DNA of 62,653 bases from Desulfosporosinus sp. OT. GTDB taxonomy: Bacteria; Bacillota; Desulfitobacteriia; Desulfitobacteriales; Desulfitobacteriaceae. Positions 44,371 to 52,753 of the stretch are shown here, piece by piece. Positions within the stretch are counted from its first letter, which is position 1. Each line of letters opens with the position of its first letter. Made by a program: the position numbers and the translations under genes. The stretch is taken from contig NZ_AGAF01000059.1 of NCBI RefSeq assembly GCF_000224515.1, positions 1 to 62,653 on the forward strand, written 5' to 3'. Below the pieces are notes generated by a model, which had not been told where the DNA came from, searched no databases, and worked only from the letters and a program-made list of their open reading frames with translations.

Positions 44371-44580
44371 ATGGTTATTTTAGTGATTTTAGCGTACGCC
44401 TTGATTATCTATTGGGATCTGATTCCCTTATACAGGGAAAAACTTTGGCGGGAATTTGGCGTCAATCTGGCTCTTACACTATTGACCTTTGCCATCGCCC
44501 TCTTAATAAGCGTTGATGTTGCCATACCCAGTCCGATAAATCCAATCAAACGTTTAGTAATTTCAATCTTGGGGAAGTAG
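44371..44580 (+). CDS. Small two-helix membrane protein in ger operon (D-subunit-like)
   Basis: A 69-residue protein with two hydrophobic segments (about 2-20 and 28-48), the size and topology of the accessory D subunits found in some ger operons, which modulate receptor activity. It starts three bases after gerC and ends seven bases before gerB. Sequence too short for certain family assignment. Confidence 0.7.
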   Translation: MVILVILAYALIIYWDLIPLYREKLWREFGVNLALTLLTFAIALLISVDVAIPSPINPIKRLVISILGK

Positions 44581-44587
44581 GTTAGTT

Positions 44588-45691
44588 ATGAATAAGGAAA
44601 TGATTACTTCTAAACAGGGGGTTTACCTATTAACCTTGTTTATGATAGGAAGCAATCTGTTTATGGGATTGGCTCCATCTGCCAAAAGTGATGCCTGGAT
44701 TGCCGCTCTTGTGGGAACGTTGATGGCCGTGCCCATAATTTTTATCTACTCCAGGCTGCTCTCGCTTTTTAAAGGAATGGATATATTCGATATTCTTAAT
44801 GTGGTATTCGGGAATGTTTTAGGAAAAATAGTAGCCCTGGCGTATATTTGGTATCCTTTGCACTTAGGAGCTATGGTCATAAGAGATCTTGGCGAATTCT
44901 TAAACACTGTGGCCATGCCGGAGACACCCATGCTTTTGCCCATGCTGTTCATGGGGTTTTTATCCATATGGGCGGTCATGGCGGGAGTGGAGATTCTGGG
45001 ACGCTGCAGCAAAATTTTCTTCCCCATCGTGGTCATCATTATGTTTATAACGACCTTGCTTGTCATTCCTTATTTGAATTTTGCCAATCTCAAACCGGTA
45101 ATGTATAACGGGATTGGGCCTGTTTTAAACAGCGCGTTTGATATCTTTTCATTTCCTCTGGCTGAAACGGTGCTTTTTATGGCTGTTTTTTCTGCCTTGA
45201 AGACCGATAAGTCAATTTACCGAGTTTATTATTCGGGGCTGCTCATCTTCGCAGCCATCGGCGTCCTTCTTACCCTAAGAAATATCATTGTTTTAGGCGG
45301 TGATCTTATTGGTGGGGTTAATTTTCCCCTCTATGTTGAGGTAAGCCGGATAAGTATTGGTGAATTTATCCAGAGAATTGAGGTTTCGGTTGCTACGACA
45401 TTTGTAATTACCGACTTTATAAAAGTGAGTGTCTGTTTGTATGTTACCTGTATTGGAATCAGCAAATTATTCGGGTTAAAAAGTTACAGGTCAATTGTTG
45501 TTCAAACAGGTCTATTAATGGTTTTATTGGCCTATATCATGTATGAAAATGTTATGGACATGGTCTATTTTGCTTTCGAGATATATGCGTATTATGCCCT
45601 GCCCTTTCAAGTGATTTTACCGGTAATAATCCTTGTTATTGCTGAAATAAGAATAAGAACGGGTCACTTGCCGGCAGGAAAGAGAGTCTGA
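44588..45691 (+). CDS. GerB-family spore germination permease (subunit B)
   Basis: A 367-residue protein with about ten helices, of the GerAB/ArcD/ProY amino acid permease-like family (KQGVYLLTLFMIGSNLFMGL near the start). It probably binds the germinant, usually an amino acid or sugar. Last gene of the ger operon; no clear terminator follows. Confidence 0.92.
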   Translation: MNKEMITSKQGVYLLTLFMIGSNLFMGLAPSAKSDAWIAALVGTLMAVPIIFIYSRLLSLFKGMDIFDILNVVFGNVLGKIVALAYIWYPLHLGAMVIRDLGEFLNTVAMPETPMLLPMLFMGFLSIWAVMAGVEILGRCSKIFFPIVVIIMFITTLLVIPYLNFANLKPVMYNGIGPVLNSAFDIFSFPLAETVLFMAVFSALKTDKSIYRVYYSGLLIFAAIGVLLTLRNIIVLGGDLIGGVNFPLYVEVSRISIGEFIQRIEVSVATTFVITDFIKVSVCLYVTCIGISKLFGLKSYRSIVVQTGLLMVLLAYIMYENVMDMVYFAFEIYAYYALPFQVILPVIILVIAEIRIRTGHLPAGKRV

Positions 45692-45749
45692 GCTTTTTTA
45701 ATGGTCTGGGAAACTCATAGATAAGCATAGAAATATGGAATGCATTCGA

Positions 45750-46145
45750 TAGAAAAAAGAAATAAGGATTGCCCTGGCGGGGGTGGCGGTAATGGCGGTG
45801 CTTTTTATCTGGATTTCGAGCATTTTGCATAACAGGAATCTGCCGGGGGATAGGGTCGCCGCTATGATGGGCGCTGGGGAACGGCCTGCGTGTGTATCCG
45901 GGGCGGTGGCGGAGTGGGAGGTGAACTCTATGTTTCCACCCGGGGGAAACAGTAAAAATCCATTGGCAAAAGGACGGTAAGGCCCTCCCGGAAAGCTTAG
46001 GCCCTTATCACGAAGAAGGGACAAAAATTCGTTTTACTTTAGGCAAACTGCCCATCCATTCAAACTGGTCGCGCCTGGGGCGAATCGGCCAGCTGGCTAA
46101 CAGGGACGGCTACCATAAATCAGGAATCCGGCAATACCGATAAGA
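45750..46145 (+). pseudogene. Broken gene fragment of unknown family
   Basis: One frame encodes an N-terminal helix (IRIALAGVAVMAVLFIWISS). After a frameshift near 45915 another reads VKIHWQKDGKALPESLGPYH and KIRFTLGKLPIHSNWSRLGR, ending at TAA before the LysR fragment. GC content matches the ABC block. It is cut by the rearranged segment that starts at 46157. Confidence 0.5.
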
Positions 46146-46156
46146 AGCATTTTGAT

Positions 46157-46360
46157 CAGCCTGCCACTTCTCAGCTACCGATATAAATGCCTTGTCTTGA
46201 TTTGTAAGCTCAATTGTACGTACCCCTCTTTTGCGCTCTATTAAAGAGTATCCCAACTCACTCTCTAAGGTGTGGATACGGCGGCTGAGTGCGGGTTGCG
46301 TCACGTACAGATACTTAGCTGCAGCTGTAATACTGCCTGTTTTTATCACTGCTAGGAATG
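46157..46360 (-). pseudogene. Duplicate 204-base fragment of the lysR gene
   Basis: It matches 25684-25887 almost base for base and encodes TGSITAAAKYLYVTQPALSR through KAFISVAEKWQA. Both ends break abruptly. It is joined directly to the TetR promoter segment beginning at 46369, an arrangement absent from the first copy. Confidence 0.85.
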
Positions 46361-46368
46361 CTTCTATG

Positions 46369-46421
46369 ATAATAGCACTTAATGTTTACGATGTAAACAT
46401 TTTATTATCTTGTGGTATAAT
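46369..46421 (+). promoter_or_regulatory. TetR-type operator and extended -10 promoter, copy 2
   Basis: AATGTTTAC-N3-GTAAACATT at 46381-46401, then TGGTATAAT with TATAAT at 46416-46421. Both operator arms are unchanged from copy 1; only the central triplet differs (GAT against TAT). This is what autoregulation by the adjacent TetR would preserve. Confidence 0.75.
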
Positions 46422-46455
46422 ATATTTATGTTTGTTGAGAGGAAGTAGGGATCGA

Positions 46456-47070
46456 GTGTCAAATGAAAATTATCATCATGAAAATTTAAAGGCTGAATTG
46501 ATTAAAAAAGGTTTAAAGCTTCTAGATGAAGAAGGGTATGAAAAATTTTCGTTACGCAAAGTGGCAAAAGCCTGCAGCGTAAGCCACACCGCACCCTATA
46601 GGCATTTTGAAAGTAAAGACGATCTGATTATGGCGATTGCTATCGAAGCCCACCATAAATTCAACCAATGCCTTGAAGAAGCCGTTAATAAATATCCGAA
46701 CGACAATAAAAGTCAGCTTAAAGAAATGGGTTATTCCTATGTTAAGTTCTTTATTGAAAATCCGGAATACTTGCGGCTGTTTTTCCTAAGTGACTTTGCT
46801 GATAATATTAAGAAAATGAATCACGAAGACGAAACATTTATCAATGACGAGCAACCTTTCAATACATTTTATAAGGCGATTGAACGCTGCCAATCAGAGC
46901 ATCAAAGCAGAGAGGGGGACAGCGTTGATCCCAATGCGTTGGCATTGTCTTGCTGGGGTTTGGTGCATGGTATGGCCATTTTAATCGCTAAAAAGGATTT
47001 TTCTTATGCTGGCGATTATCTGGAACTGGTCAGAAAGATTCTTTGGAGCGGAACGTTTCTGAATTTATAG
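46456..47070 (+). CDS. TetR-family transcriptional regulator
   Basis: A 204-residue TetR protein: N-terminal helix-turn-helix (EKFSLRKVAKACSVSHTAPY) and an all-helical ligand-binding domain ending LSCWGLVHGMAILIAKKDF, the WHG-type C-terminal signature. GTG at 46456 is the likely start, with purine-rich GAGAGGAAGTAGGGA before it; a longer in-frame opening crosses the promoter. It probably represses itself and, in the ancestral arrangement at 27.4 kb, the divergent FMN reductase. No target gene remains beside it here. Confidence 0.85.
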   Translation: MSNENYHHENLKAELIKKGLKLLDEEGYEKFSLRKVAKACSVSHTAPYRHFESKDDLIMAIAIEAHHKFNQCLEEAVNKYPNDNKSQLKEMGYSYVKFFIENPEYLRLFFLSDFADNIKKMNHEDETFINDEQPFNTFYKAIERCQSEHQSREGDSVDPNALALSCWGLVHGMAILIAKKDFSYAGDYLELVRKILWSGTFLNL

Positions 47071-47118
47071 AACGATTGTCCTACACTTTCATAATTCATA
47101 GAATGGTTCATGTACAAA

Positions 47119-47155
47119 TATAAGCCAGAACTCTAAAAGTTTTGGCTTATATTTC
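47119..47155 (+). terminator. Terminator of tetR
   Basis: ATAAGCCAGAACT pairs with AGTTTTGGCTTAT across a short loop, followed by T-rich sequence. Confidence 0.7.
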
Positions 47156-47232
47156 TTGCATTTTATGGAAGTTGACAGTGGATTCTAATTGATAATAATT
47201 CACTTTGATTTTTAGGTAATTGTTACATAACG

Positions 47233-47278
47233 AAAGCATCCTTAGTTTGCCTAGGATGGCCACAAGGATGCTTTTCTC
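47233..47278 (+). terminator. Second terminator-like hairpin
   Basis: AAAGCATCCTT (47233-47243) pairs with AAGGATGCTTT (47264-47274). The remaining 200 bases to panE hold no other gene. Confidence 0.6.
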
Positions 47279-47494
47279 ATCAGTCTTCAATCTCACATAT
47301 GGATTATGACAGCAAGCAATTTATATATCGGCGCACTTCGTGTAGTTTTTGAAAGATTTGGTGATTGGTGGAAGGGATCAAGTAAGATCTGTCGAAAAAA
47401 GAAAGGGATAGGTCAACTGTTGACTAATACCTATAAGAGAAACAGGTTCATTTTTAACCATAAATAGATTATGAAATGGAAGGATTAATGCAAT

Positions 47495-48412
47495 ATGGAG
47501 ATAAAGAAAGTATCTATCATTGGTTTAGGAGCATTAGGAATTTTGTTTAGCCATCATTTGACCAAGAGAATGCCCAAAGGGGATTTAAGGATTATTGCTG
47601 ACCAAGAAAGAATCCAGAAGTATGAAACTGATTTTGTATATTGTAATGGAGAGCGTTGCGAATTCGATTATCGGAAACCTGAAGAGATAGGAGAACCAGC
47701 CGATCTGCTTATTTTTGCTGTAAAGTACGATGGACTGAGCGATGCTATTCAAGCTGTCAAGAATCAGGTAGGGGAACATACCATCATTTTATCCGCCTTG
47801 AATGGAATCACGAGCGAATCGATTATTGGTCAGACTTATGGGATGGAAAAAATCCTCTATTGTACAGCACAGGGAATGGATGCCGTTAAAGTTGGGAATC
47901 GATTAACCTACGATCATTTGGGGATGCTTGTTTTTGGAGAGCGCGAACCAGGGTTGATTTCACAACGCGTAAAACAGGTTGCTCAATTTTTAGAAAGCGT
48001 GGCGGTCCCTTTTGAGGTGGCTACTGATATGAACAAGCGGATCTGGGGGAAATTCATGCTCAATGTAGGTGTGAACCAAACGGTTGCGGTCTACGAGAGC
48101 AACTATGGTGAAATTCAAAAAAAGGGTGCGCCGAGAGATACGATGATTGCAGCTATGCGAGAGGTCATGGTTCTGTCCGAAAGGGAAGGCATTAATTTAA
48201 CAGAGACGGATTTAGATTATTGGCTGAATGTTTTAGATCCCCTAAGTCCAGAAGGTAAGCCCTCCATGCGTCAGGATCTGGAAGCCAAACGTTTGAGTGA
48301 GGTGGAATTGTTTTCAGGTACGGTATTGAAGCTGGGAAGAAAATACAATGTGGCAACACCTGTAAATGAAGAGCTATATCGGCAGATTAAAGAAATTGAA
48401 GCTCAATACTAA
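47495..48412 (+). CDS. panE: Ketopantoate reductase-like (ApbA/PanE) protein
   Basis: A 305-residue NADPH-dependent reductase with Rossmann motif GLGALG (residues 10-15), a central KRIWGKFMLNVGVNQ containing the family's catalytic lysine and asparagine, and the C-terminal ELFSGTVLKLGRKY region. It would reduce 2-dehydropantoate to pantoate for coenzyme A synthesis, though many clostridial paralogues act on other 2-oxo acids. GGAAGGA lies upstream of the ATG. It is monocistronic as far as can be seen. Confidence 0.8.
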   Translation: MEIKKVSIIGLGALGILFSHHLTKRMPKGDLRIIADQERIQKYETDFVYCNGERCEFDYRKPEEIGEPADLLIFAVKYDGLSDAIQAVKNQVGEHTIILSALNGITSESIIGQTYGMEKILYCTAQGMDAVKVGNRLTYDHLGMLVFGEREPGLISQRVKQVAQFLESVAVPFEVATDMNKRIWGKFMLNVGVNQTVAVYESNYGEIQKKGAPRDTMIAAMREVMVLSEREGINLTETDLDYWLNVLDPLSPEGKPSMRQDLEAKRLSEVELFSGTVLKLGRKYNVATPVNEELYRQIKEIEAQY

Positions 48413-48468
48413 TTTCAATTCTCTGCTAGACTGCCCGGAGAGGTTTCTAAGGGAGAGAGTAATGATTT

Positions 48469-49440
48469 ATGTTTATAACTGATGATCCGAAAGGCAAGGT
48501 TTATCAAGATTTATTAGATTTTGCTTTCAGTGTATGTGATCAATTCATAGTAGTTATTAGAAAGGATATTAACATAACAAAAGATGCTAGTGCAGTATTA
48601 GAAAGTTTAGCTCCTTTCTTGATCGCAAAAAGAGAACAATTTGAATGGCCAGGAACGAGATTAGGTACGGGAAGGGATTACTTTGGGCGGGAAGCAGAGC
48701 CAGCAATAGTTTACTATTTTAAAACTGATCATGAAGCCAAAAGAATCCTCTTAGAGGTTTCAAATTCATTGCATTCGTGGATGCAACCGAATTTACCTGA
48801 AGATTTGTCATTTATTAAAAATCAAAATCCATGGTTAATTAACTCATCCCATGAAAGCGTTTCATATTTTGAAACAGAGGATAAAGATGAGATTGAAAAG
48901 ATTATGAATATAGAAGATTTACAAGTAAGAACAGCTAATAGTATTAAAAACAATATTCCTCAGGTTTATACTGATGACAGTCCTAATATGAAATGTATTT
49001 TCTGCGAGAAGAAATTTAAAGAAGGAGATACTGTACCTGAAAGTAATGCCTCTGAAATTTACTTTGTTTGCTTGAACTGTATGGATAATGGTTTAACGGT
49101 TTGTAATGAAGATGGGAAGATTTTCAATGAACAGTTAGTTAATAAAGATTATTTGATAATCGACAAGATTCAAATATTGAAAATTGAGGAATCAGATTTA
49201 CTGGAGTATATTACTAACAAATTTATCAATATGGAAGAAGGAGGAGGAGTATGCAGTAAAAAATGCTTTAATTCATTATATATAAATGACTGTATAATGC
49301 ATCTCCAGACTTATTTAGCCTTGGTTTCTATGGATAAGGAATCTACATCAGATTTAACAAACATGATTAAAGGTTATAAAAACATTGAAAATATATTGAT
49401 GAATAAAATTAATGAATTGAAAACTTATTTGAGTTATTAA
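48469..49440 (+). CDS. Hypothetical protein with zinc-ribbon-like cysteine pairs
   Basis: A 323-residue protein that I do not recognise. The first 120 residues form a mixed alpha/beta domain. Residues about 176-208 carry CIFCEKKF and, about 27 residues later, CLNC, a likely treble-clef or ribbon zinc site. The C-terminal 70 residues are helical. It is AT-rich compared with its neighbours and stands alone between panE and a strong terminator, so it may be an acquired gene. Confidence 0.6.
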   Translation: MFITDDPKGKVYQDLLDFAFSVCDQFIVVIRKDINITKDASAVLESLAPFLIAKREQFEWPGTRLGTGRDYFGREAEPAIVYYFKTDHEAKRILLEVSNSLHSWMQPNLPEDLSFIKNQNPWLINSSHESVSYFETEDKDEIEKIMNIEDLQVRTANSIKNNIPQVYTDDSPNMKCIFCEKKFKEGDTVPESNASEIYFVCLNCMDNGLTVCNEDGKIFNEQLVNKDYLIIDKIQILKIEESDLLEYITNKFINMEEGGGVCSKKCFNSLYINDCIMHLQTYLALVSMDKESTSDLTNMIKGYKNIENILMNKINELKTYLSY

Positions 49441-49516
49441 AGCTTTTGGAAAACAACCTTATGGATTATCTTAATCGGTCGTTTAATGAGCTATATTACT
49501 GCCATGTGAGGGTAGA

Positions 49517-49562
49517 CAAAAGGGCGCCAAATCAGATTTATAGACTGATTGGGCGCCTTTTG
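49517..49562 (+). terminator. Strong terminator
   Basis: Long arms, CAAAAGGGCGCCAAATCAG (49517-49535) and CTGATTGGGCGCCTTTTG (49544-49561), able to work on both strands. From here to 49749 nothing further is seen. Confidence 0.85.
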
Positions 49563-49749
49563 TATAGCCTTACGCAATAGACCTGCTTGGTCGGTAGGTT
49601 CTTAGCTTGCCCGTATGCCCGGGAAGACATGACAGAATGCTCCTTGGTGCAGTAGGCGTTGTTTGCCGTTTTATAGCTAATAAAGTGCAAGTCTTGGGCC
49701 ATAAGGTTAGCGAAGGAATGAAAATGACGTTTTCATCAGAAATTTGATA

Positions 49750-50991
49750 TCAGGGTAAGGCAATTTTGAGAAATTCCAGGATTTTATAGGATAGATAGAG
49801 TTGAAATAATACATCACCATCATTTAAATCAATATTTAAAATGCTTTCTATTTTTTCCATTCTATGAAACAAGGTGTTGCGATGGATATTCAATATAGTT
49901 GCCGAATCTTTAACATTTTTAAAATTGCAAAGATAAGTATAAAAGCTGCGAGCATAATCCGTCCCGTTTTCTTTATCATGTTCAATGAGTCTTATTAAGG
50001 AATGATGAATAAACTTTTTGGATTTTTCGGTATCGGAATAGTTGTTTATCAAATCAAAAATAACGTAGTCTTCATATTTATAAAGATTTTGCTCCTTATT
50101 CATGAGATTTCCTAACTTTATTGCCTCAATCGACTCCAGGTAATGTTCTTTTACATCTGCTAATTTTAAAAATGGACGACTGATTCCAGCCTGTAGATTA
50201 TTGTTATTAATAAATTCTTTTAACGTCTTTAATTCAATCTCTAGAAAATGCCTATCATTTTCACAACTGGCGAGCACGACAACGTTTTGATTATAGACGA
50301 TCGCTTTCGCGTTAACTAATTTATTTTCAATTTCATCCCTCATGTAAGGCAGGGTTGATTTTGATTTATCTAAATTCTGGATATCGATGTTTATGACAAA
50401 CAGTTTGCTTTTAAACTTTAAGCCTAAGATTTTGAGGCGTTCAACGATTAATCGTTCATCTTCGAACTTCCCATTAAGCAAATCGTACAAAAAGCTTTGA
50501 TGCATGAGCACTTGAGAGAAATCAATATATTTAGTTTTTTGCAATTCGATTGAAAAGGCATCACAAAGCAGGGAGACCAATTCTTCATCGCTTTCGTTAA
50601 AATCCCGGTTATGGGCGCAAGCCGCCATAAAAGCAACATCTCTGTTGCTGATACGTATCTTCCCGATCAGTCTGCGGTATTTGCAGTAAGGATCGGACCA
50701 ATAAAAAGGAGCATCATTCTTGGCTATCTCGTTAAACAAACTATTCCTCACATAATAGGAATAGGTCTGAAAGATAAAGTGATTATTTTTTTTAAGCTCA
50801 TTCCAGACAGGGTCATCGGTTACCTTGGTTTCACCGGTTGAAGCAAGAACTTTTACACTATAGTCAGTTATTGTATAAGGGTTGCCCAGAATTTCATATC
50901 CAAGATCGACTAGGGCTTGCAGGCCAGACTCTTTGCTGAGGGTTTTGACTAACCTCAAAGAAAATTGAGGAAGAAGCGAATTAGGTTCCAT
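49750..50991 (-). CDS. PucR/CdaR-type helix-turn-helix regulator
   Basis: A 413-residue regulator: N-terminal sensory region (about 1-190), a GGDEF-like/central region (about 200-320) and the C-terminal PucR helix-turn-helix (KDSATILNIHRNTLFHRMEK, about 375-395). ATG at 50991 follows AAGGAGG and is preferred over the in-frame ATG at 51108. It is divergent from the methyltransferase cluster, so it is the natural candidate to activate it in response to a methylated substrate. CTATTCTGAATAG (51109-51121) is a possible binding dyad. Confidence 0.85.
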   Translation of the reverse strand: MEPNSLLPQFSLRLVKTLSKESGLQALVDLGYEILGNPYTITDYSVKVLASTGETKVTDDPVWNELKKNNHFIFQTYSYYVRNSLFNEIAKNDAPFYWSDPYCKYRRLIGKIRISNRDVAFMAACAHNRDFNESDEELVSLLCDAFSIELQKTKYIDFSQVLMHQSFLYDLLNGKFEDERLIVERLKILGLKFKSKLFVINIDIQNLDKSKSTLPYMRDEIENKLVNAKAIVYNQNVVVLASCENDRHFLEIELKTLKEFINNNNLQAGISRPFLKLADVKEHYLESIEAIKLGNLMNKEQNLYKYEDYVIFDLINNYSDTEKSKKFIHHSLIRLIEHDKENGTDYARSFYTYLCNFKNVKDSATILNIHRNTLFHRMEKIESILNIDLNDGDVLFQLYLSYKILEFLKIALP

Positions 50992-51235
50992 AAAGACCTC
51001 CTTGTCCAAGACAGAGTGCACCGTATACTGTTTACACCGTGTATTTTGTAAGATTGACCAAAGGTAGTATTCCGAAAAAATCGAATATTCATATATACAA
51101 CTATACAACTATTCTGAATAGAAAGGGGATTTAATTTATTTATTTGTATTTTAGCATGAAACACGCTGGATGATACGTTATCGATTTCCAAAAATGACTC
51201 CGAGTTTACAAATTCAAATGGGGGTTGAATGGTAT

Positions 51236-52039
51236 ATGATAATCATTGGTGAAAAAATCAATGGAGCAATTCCTTCCGTAGCAAAGGCAATTGCTGCAAA
51301 GGATGCAGACTTTATTCGAAATCTTGCTAAAGCTCAATCAGAGGCAGGAGCTGCCTTCATTGATGTGTGTGCCTCAGTTGAAGATAGCATTGAACTGGAA
51401 ACCATAAAGTGGCTTATTGACCTGGTGCAGGAGGTTACAGATACCCCCATTGCCATTGACAGTCCTAATGTACGTGTCTGTGCAGAGGCTATTAAATTCT
51501 GTAATAAGCCCGGTCTTATCAATTCGGTCTCCTTGGAAAGAGGCAAGATTGAGGTCATATTTCCTTTGATCGCTGATACTAAGTGGGAATGTGCCGCCCT
51601 CTTATGCGATGACACAGGAATTCCCCAGAATTCAGAAAAACGTCTGGAAGTTTTTGCTGGAATTATGAAAAAGGCCAAAGAAAGTAACATTGATCCGTCT
51701 CGCTTGCATATTGATCCCTTAGTCCAAATGCTCTGTACCTCGGAAGATGGTATTAACACGGTTGCACAGGTAATCAAAGAAATCAAAACTCAGTATCCGC
51801 AAATTCATGTAACAGGAGGAGCAAGCAATATTTCCTTTAACCTTCCTACCAGAAAACTCGTCAATCAAGCATTTATCGTCCTGGCGATGAACTCCGGGAT
51901 GGACAGTGCGATCATCGACCCGTTAAACAGAGATATGATGGGCATGATCTATGCCACTGAAGCGCTCTTAGGACAGGACGAATACTGCATGGAATACATT
52001 GGAGCCTACCGGGAAGATAAATTCGGTCCCAAAAAATAA
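51236..52039 (+). CDS. Methyltetrahydrofolate:corrinoid methyltransferase (MeTr-like)
   Basis: A 267-residue pterin-binding TIM barrel. GEKINGAIPSVAKAI opens the fold; GAAFIDVCAS holds the pterin-binding aspartate; TGGASNISFNLP holds the conserved asparagine. It passes the methyl group from the corrinoid protein to tetrahydrofolate (methyltransferase II) and is cytosolic. ATG at 51236 matches the family N-terminus; an in-frame reading from 51170 adds 22 atypical residues. It is followed by the corrinoid protein and a UroD-type methyltransferase, giving a complete MTI/CP/MTII set. Confidence 0.9.
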   Translation: MIIIGEKINGAIPSVAKAIAAKDADFIRNLAKAQSEAGAAFIDVCASVEDSIELETIKWLIDLVQEVTDTPIAIDSPNVRVCAEAIKFCNKPGLINSVSLERGKIEVIFPLIADTKWECAALLCDDTGIPQNSEKRLEVFAGIMKKAKESNIDPSRLHIDPLVQMLCTSEDGINTVAQVIKEIKTQYPQIHVTGGASNISFNLPTRKLVNQAFIVLAMNSGMDSAIIDPLNRDMMGMIYATEALLGQDEYCMEYIGAYREDKFGPKK

Positions 52040-52069
52040 TATGATCAAAATCACAGGGAGGAATTACAA

Positions 52070-52702
52070 ATGACAAAGATTGAAGAAGTAAAAGCAAAGC
52101 TAGAGGCAGGAAAAGCTAAACTCGTTCCAGGTTTGGTACAGGAAGCACTTGATGAAGGAAACGCAGTGGGAGATATTCTCCAGGCTATGACCGACTCGAT
52201 GGGTGTCGTCGGTGACAAATTCTCCGCAGGAGAAATTTTCGTTCCTGAAATGCTGATGGCCGCAAAAGCTATGTCTAAGGGTGTCGAAGTAATTAAGCCT
52301 CTTCTTACAAGTACTAGTACATCTTCTTTGGGCACCTGCGTTATCGGTACAGTTCAAGGCGATCTTCATGACATCGGTAAAAACCTTGTTACCATGATGC
52401 TCGAAAGTGCCGGATTTAACATGATTGACCTTGGCGTAGACGTTTCAACAGAGAAATTTATTAAGGCCATCAAAGAAAATGAAAACGTAACCTTAGTGGC
52501 CTGCTCAGGTCTTCTTACGACAACAATGTCGGCAATGAAGGAAACCGTTCAAGCGCTCAAAAGCAGTGGATTAACAGGGTTTAAGGTCATCGTCGGCGGT
52601 GCGCCAGTAACCCAAGCGATGGCAGATGAAATCGGAGCGGACGGCTTTGCACCTGATGCCGGGAGCGCCACAGTAAAAGCCAAAGAATTGGTCAAGGCAT
52701 AA
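52070..52702 (+). CDS. Corrinoid (B12-binding) methyl carrier protein
   Basis: A 210-residue corrinoid protein of the MtaC/MtbC type. It has an N-terminal helical cap (about 1-85), then a cobalamin domain with D98-L-H100-D-I-G103 (lower-axial histidine), SGL (146-148) and VGGAP (175-179). It shuttles the methyl group between the two methyltransferases. GGGAGG precedes the ATG. No reductive activator of corrinoid proteins (RACo/RamA type) lies in the window. Confidence 0.93.
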   Translation: MTKIEEVKAKLEAGKAKLVPGLVQEALDEGNAVGDILQAMTDSMGVVGDKFSAGEIFVPEMLMAAKAMSKGVEVIKPLLTSTSTSSLGTCVIGTVQGDLHDIGKNLVTMMLESAGFNMIDLGVDVSTEKFIKAIKENENVTLVACSGLLTTTMSAMKETVQALKSSGLTGFKVIVGGAPVTQAMADEIGADGFAPDAGSATVKAKELVKA

Positions 52703-52753
52703 TCCCTAGGGGTCTGAATGTGTAAAGCAAGGAGTTAATAGAAGGAGGCCATA

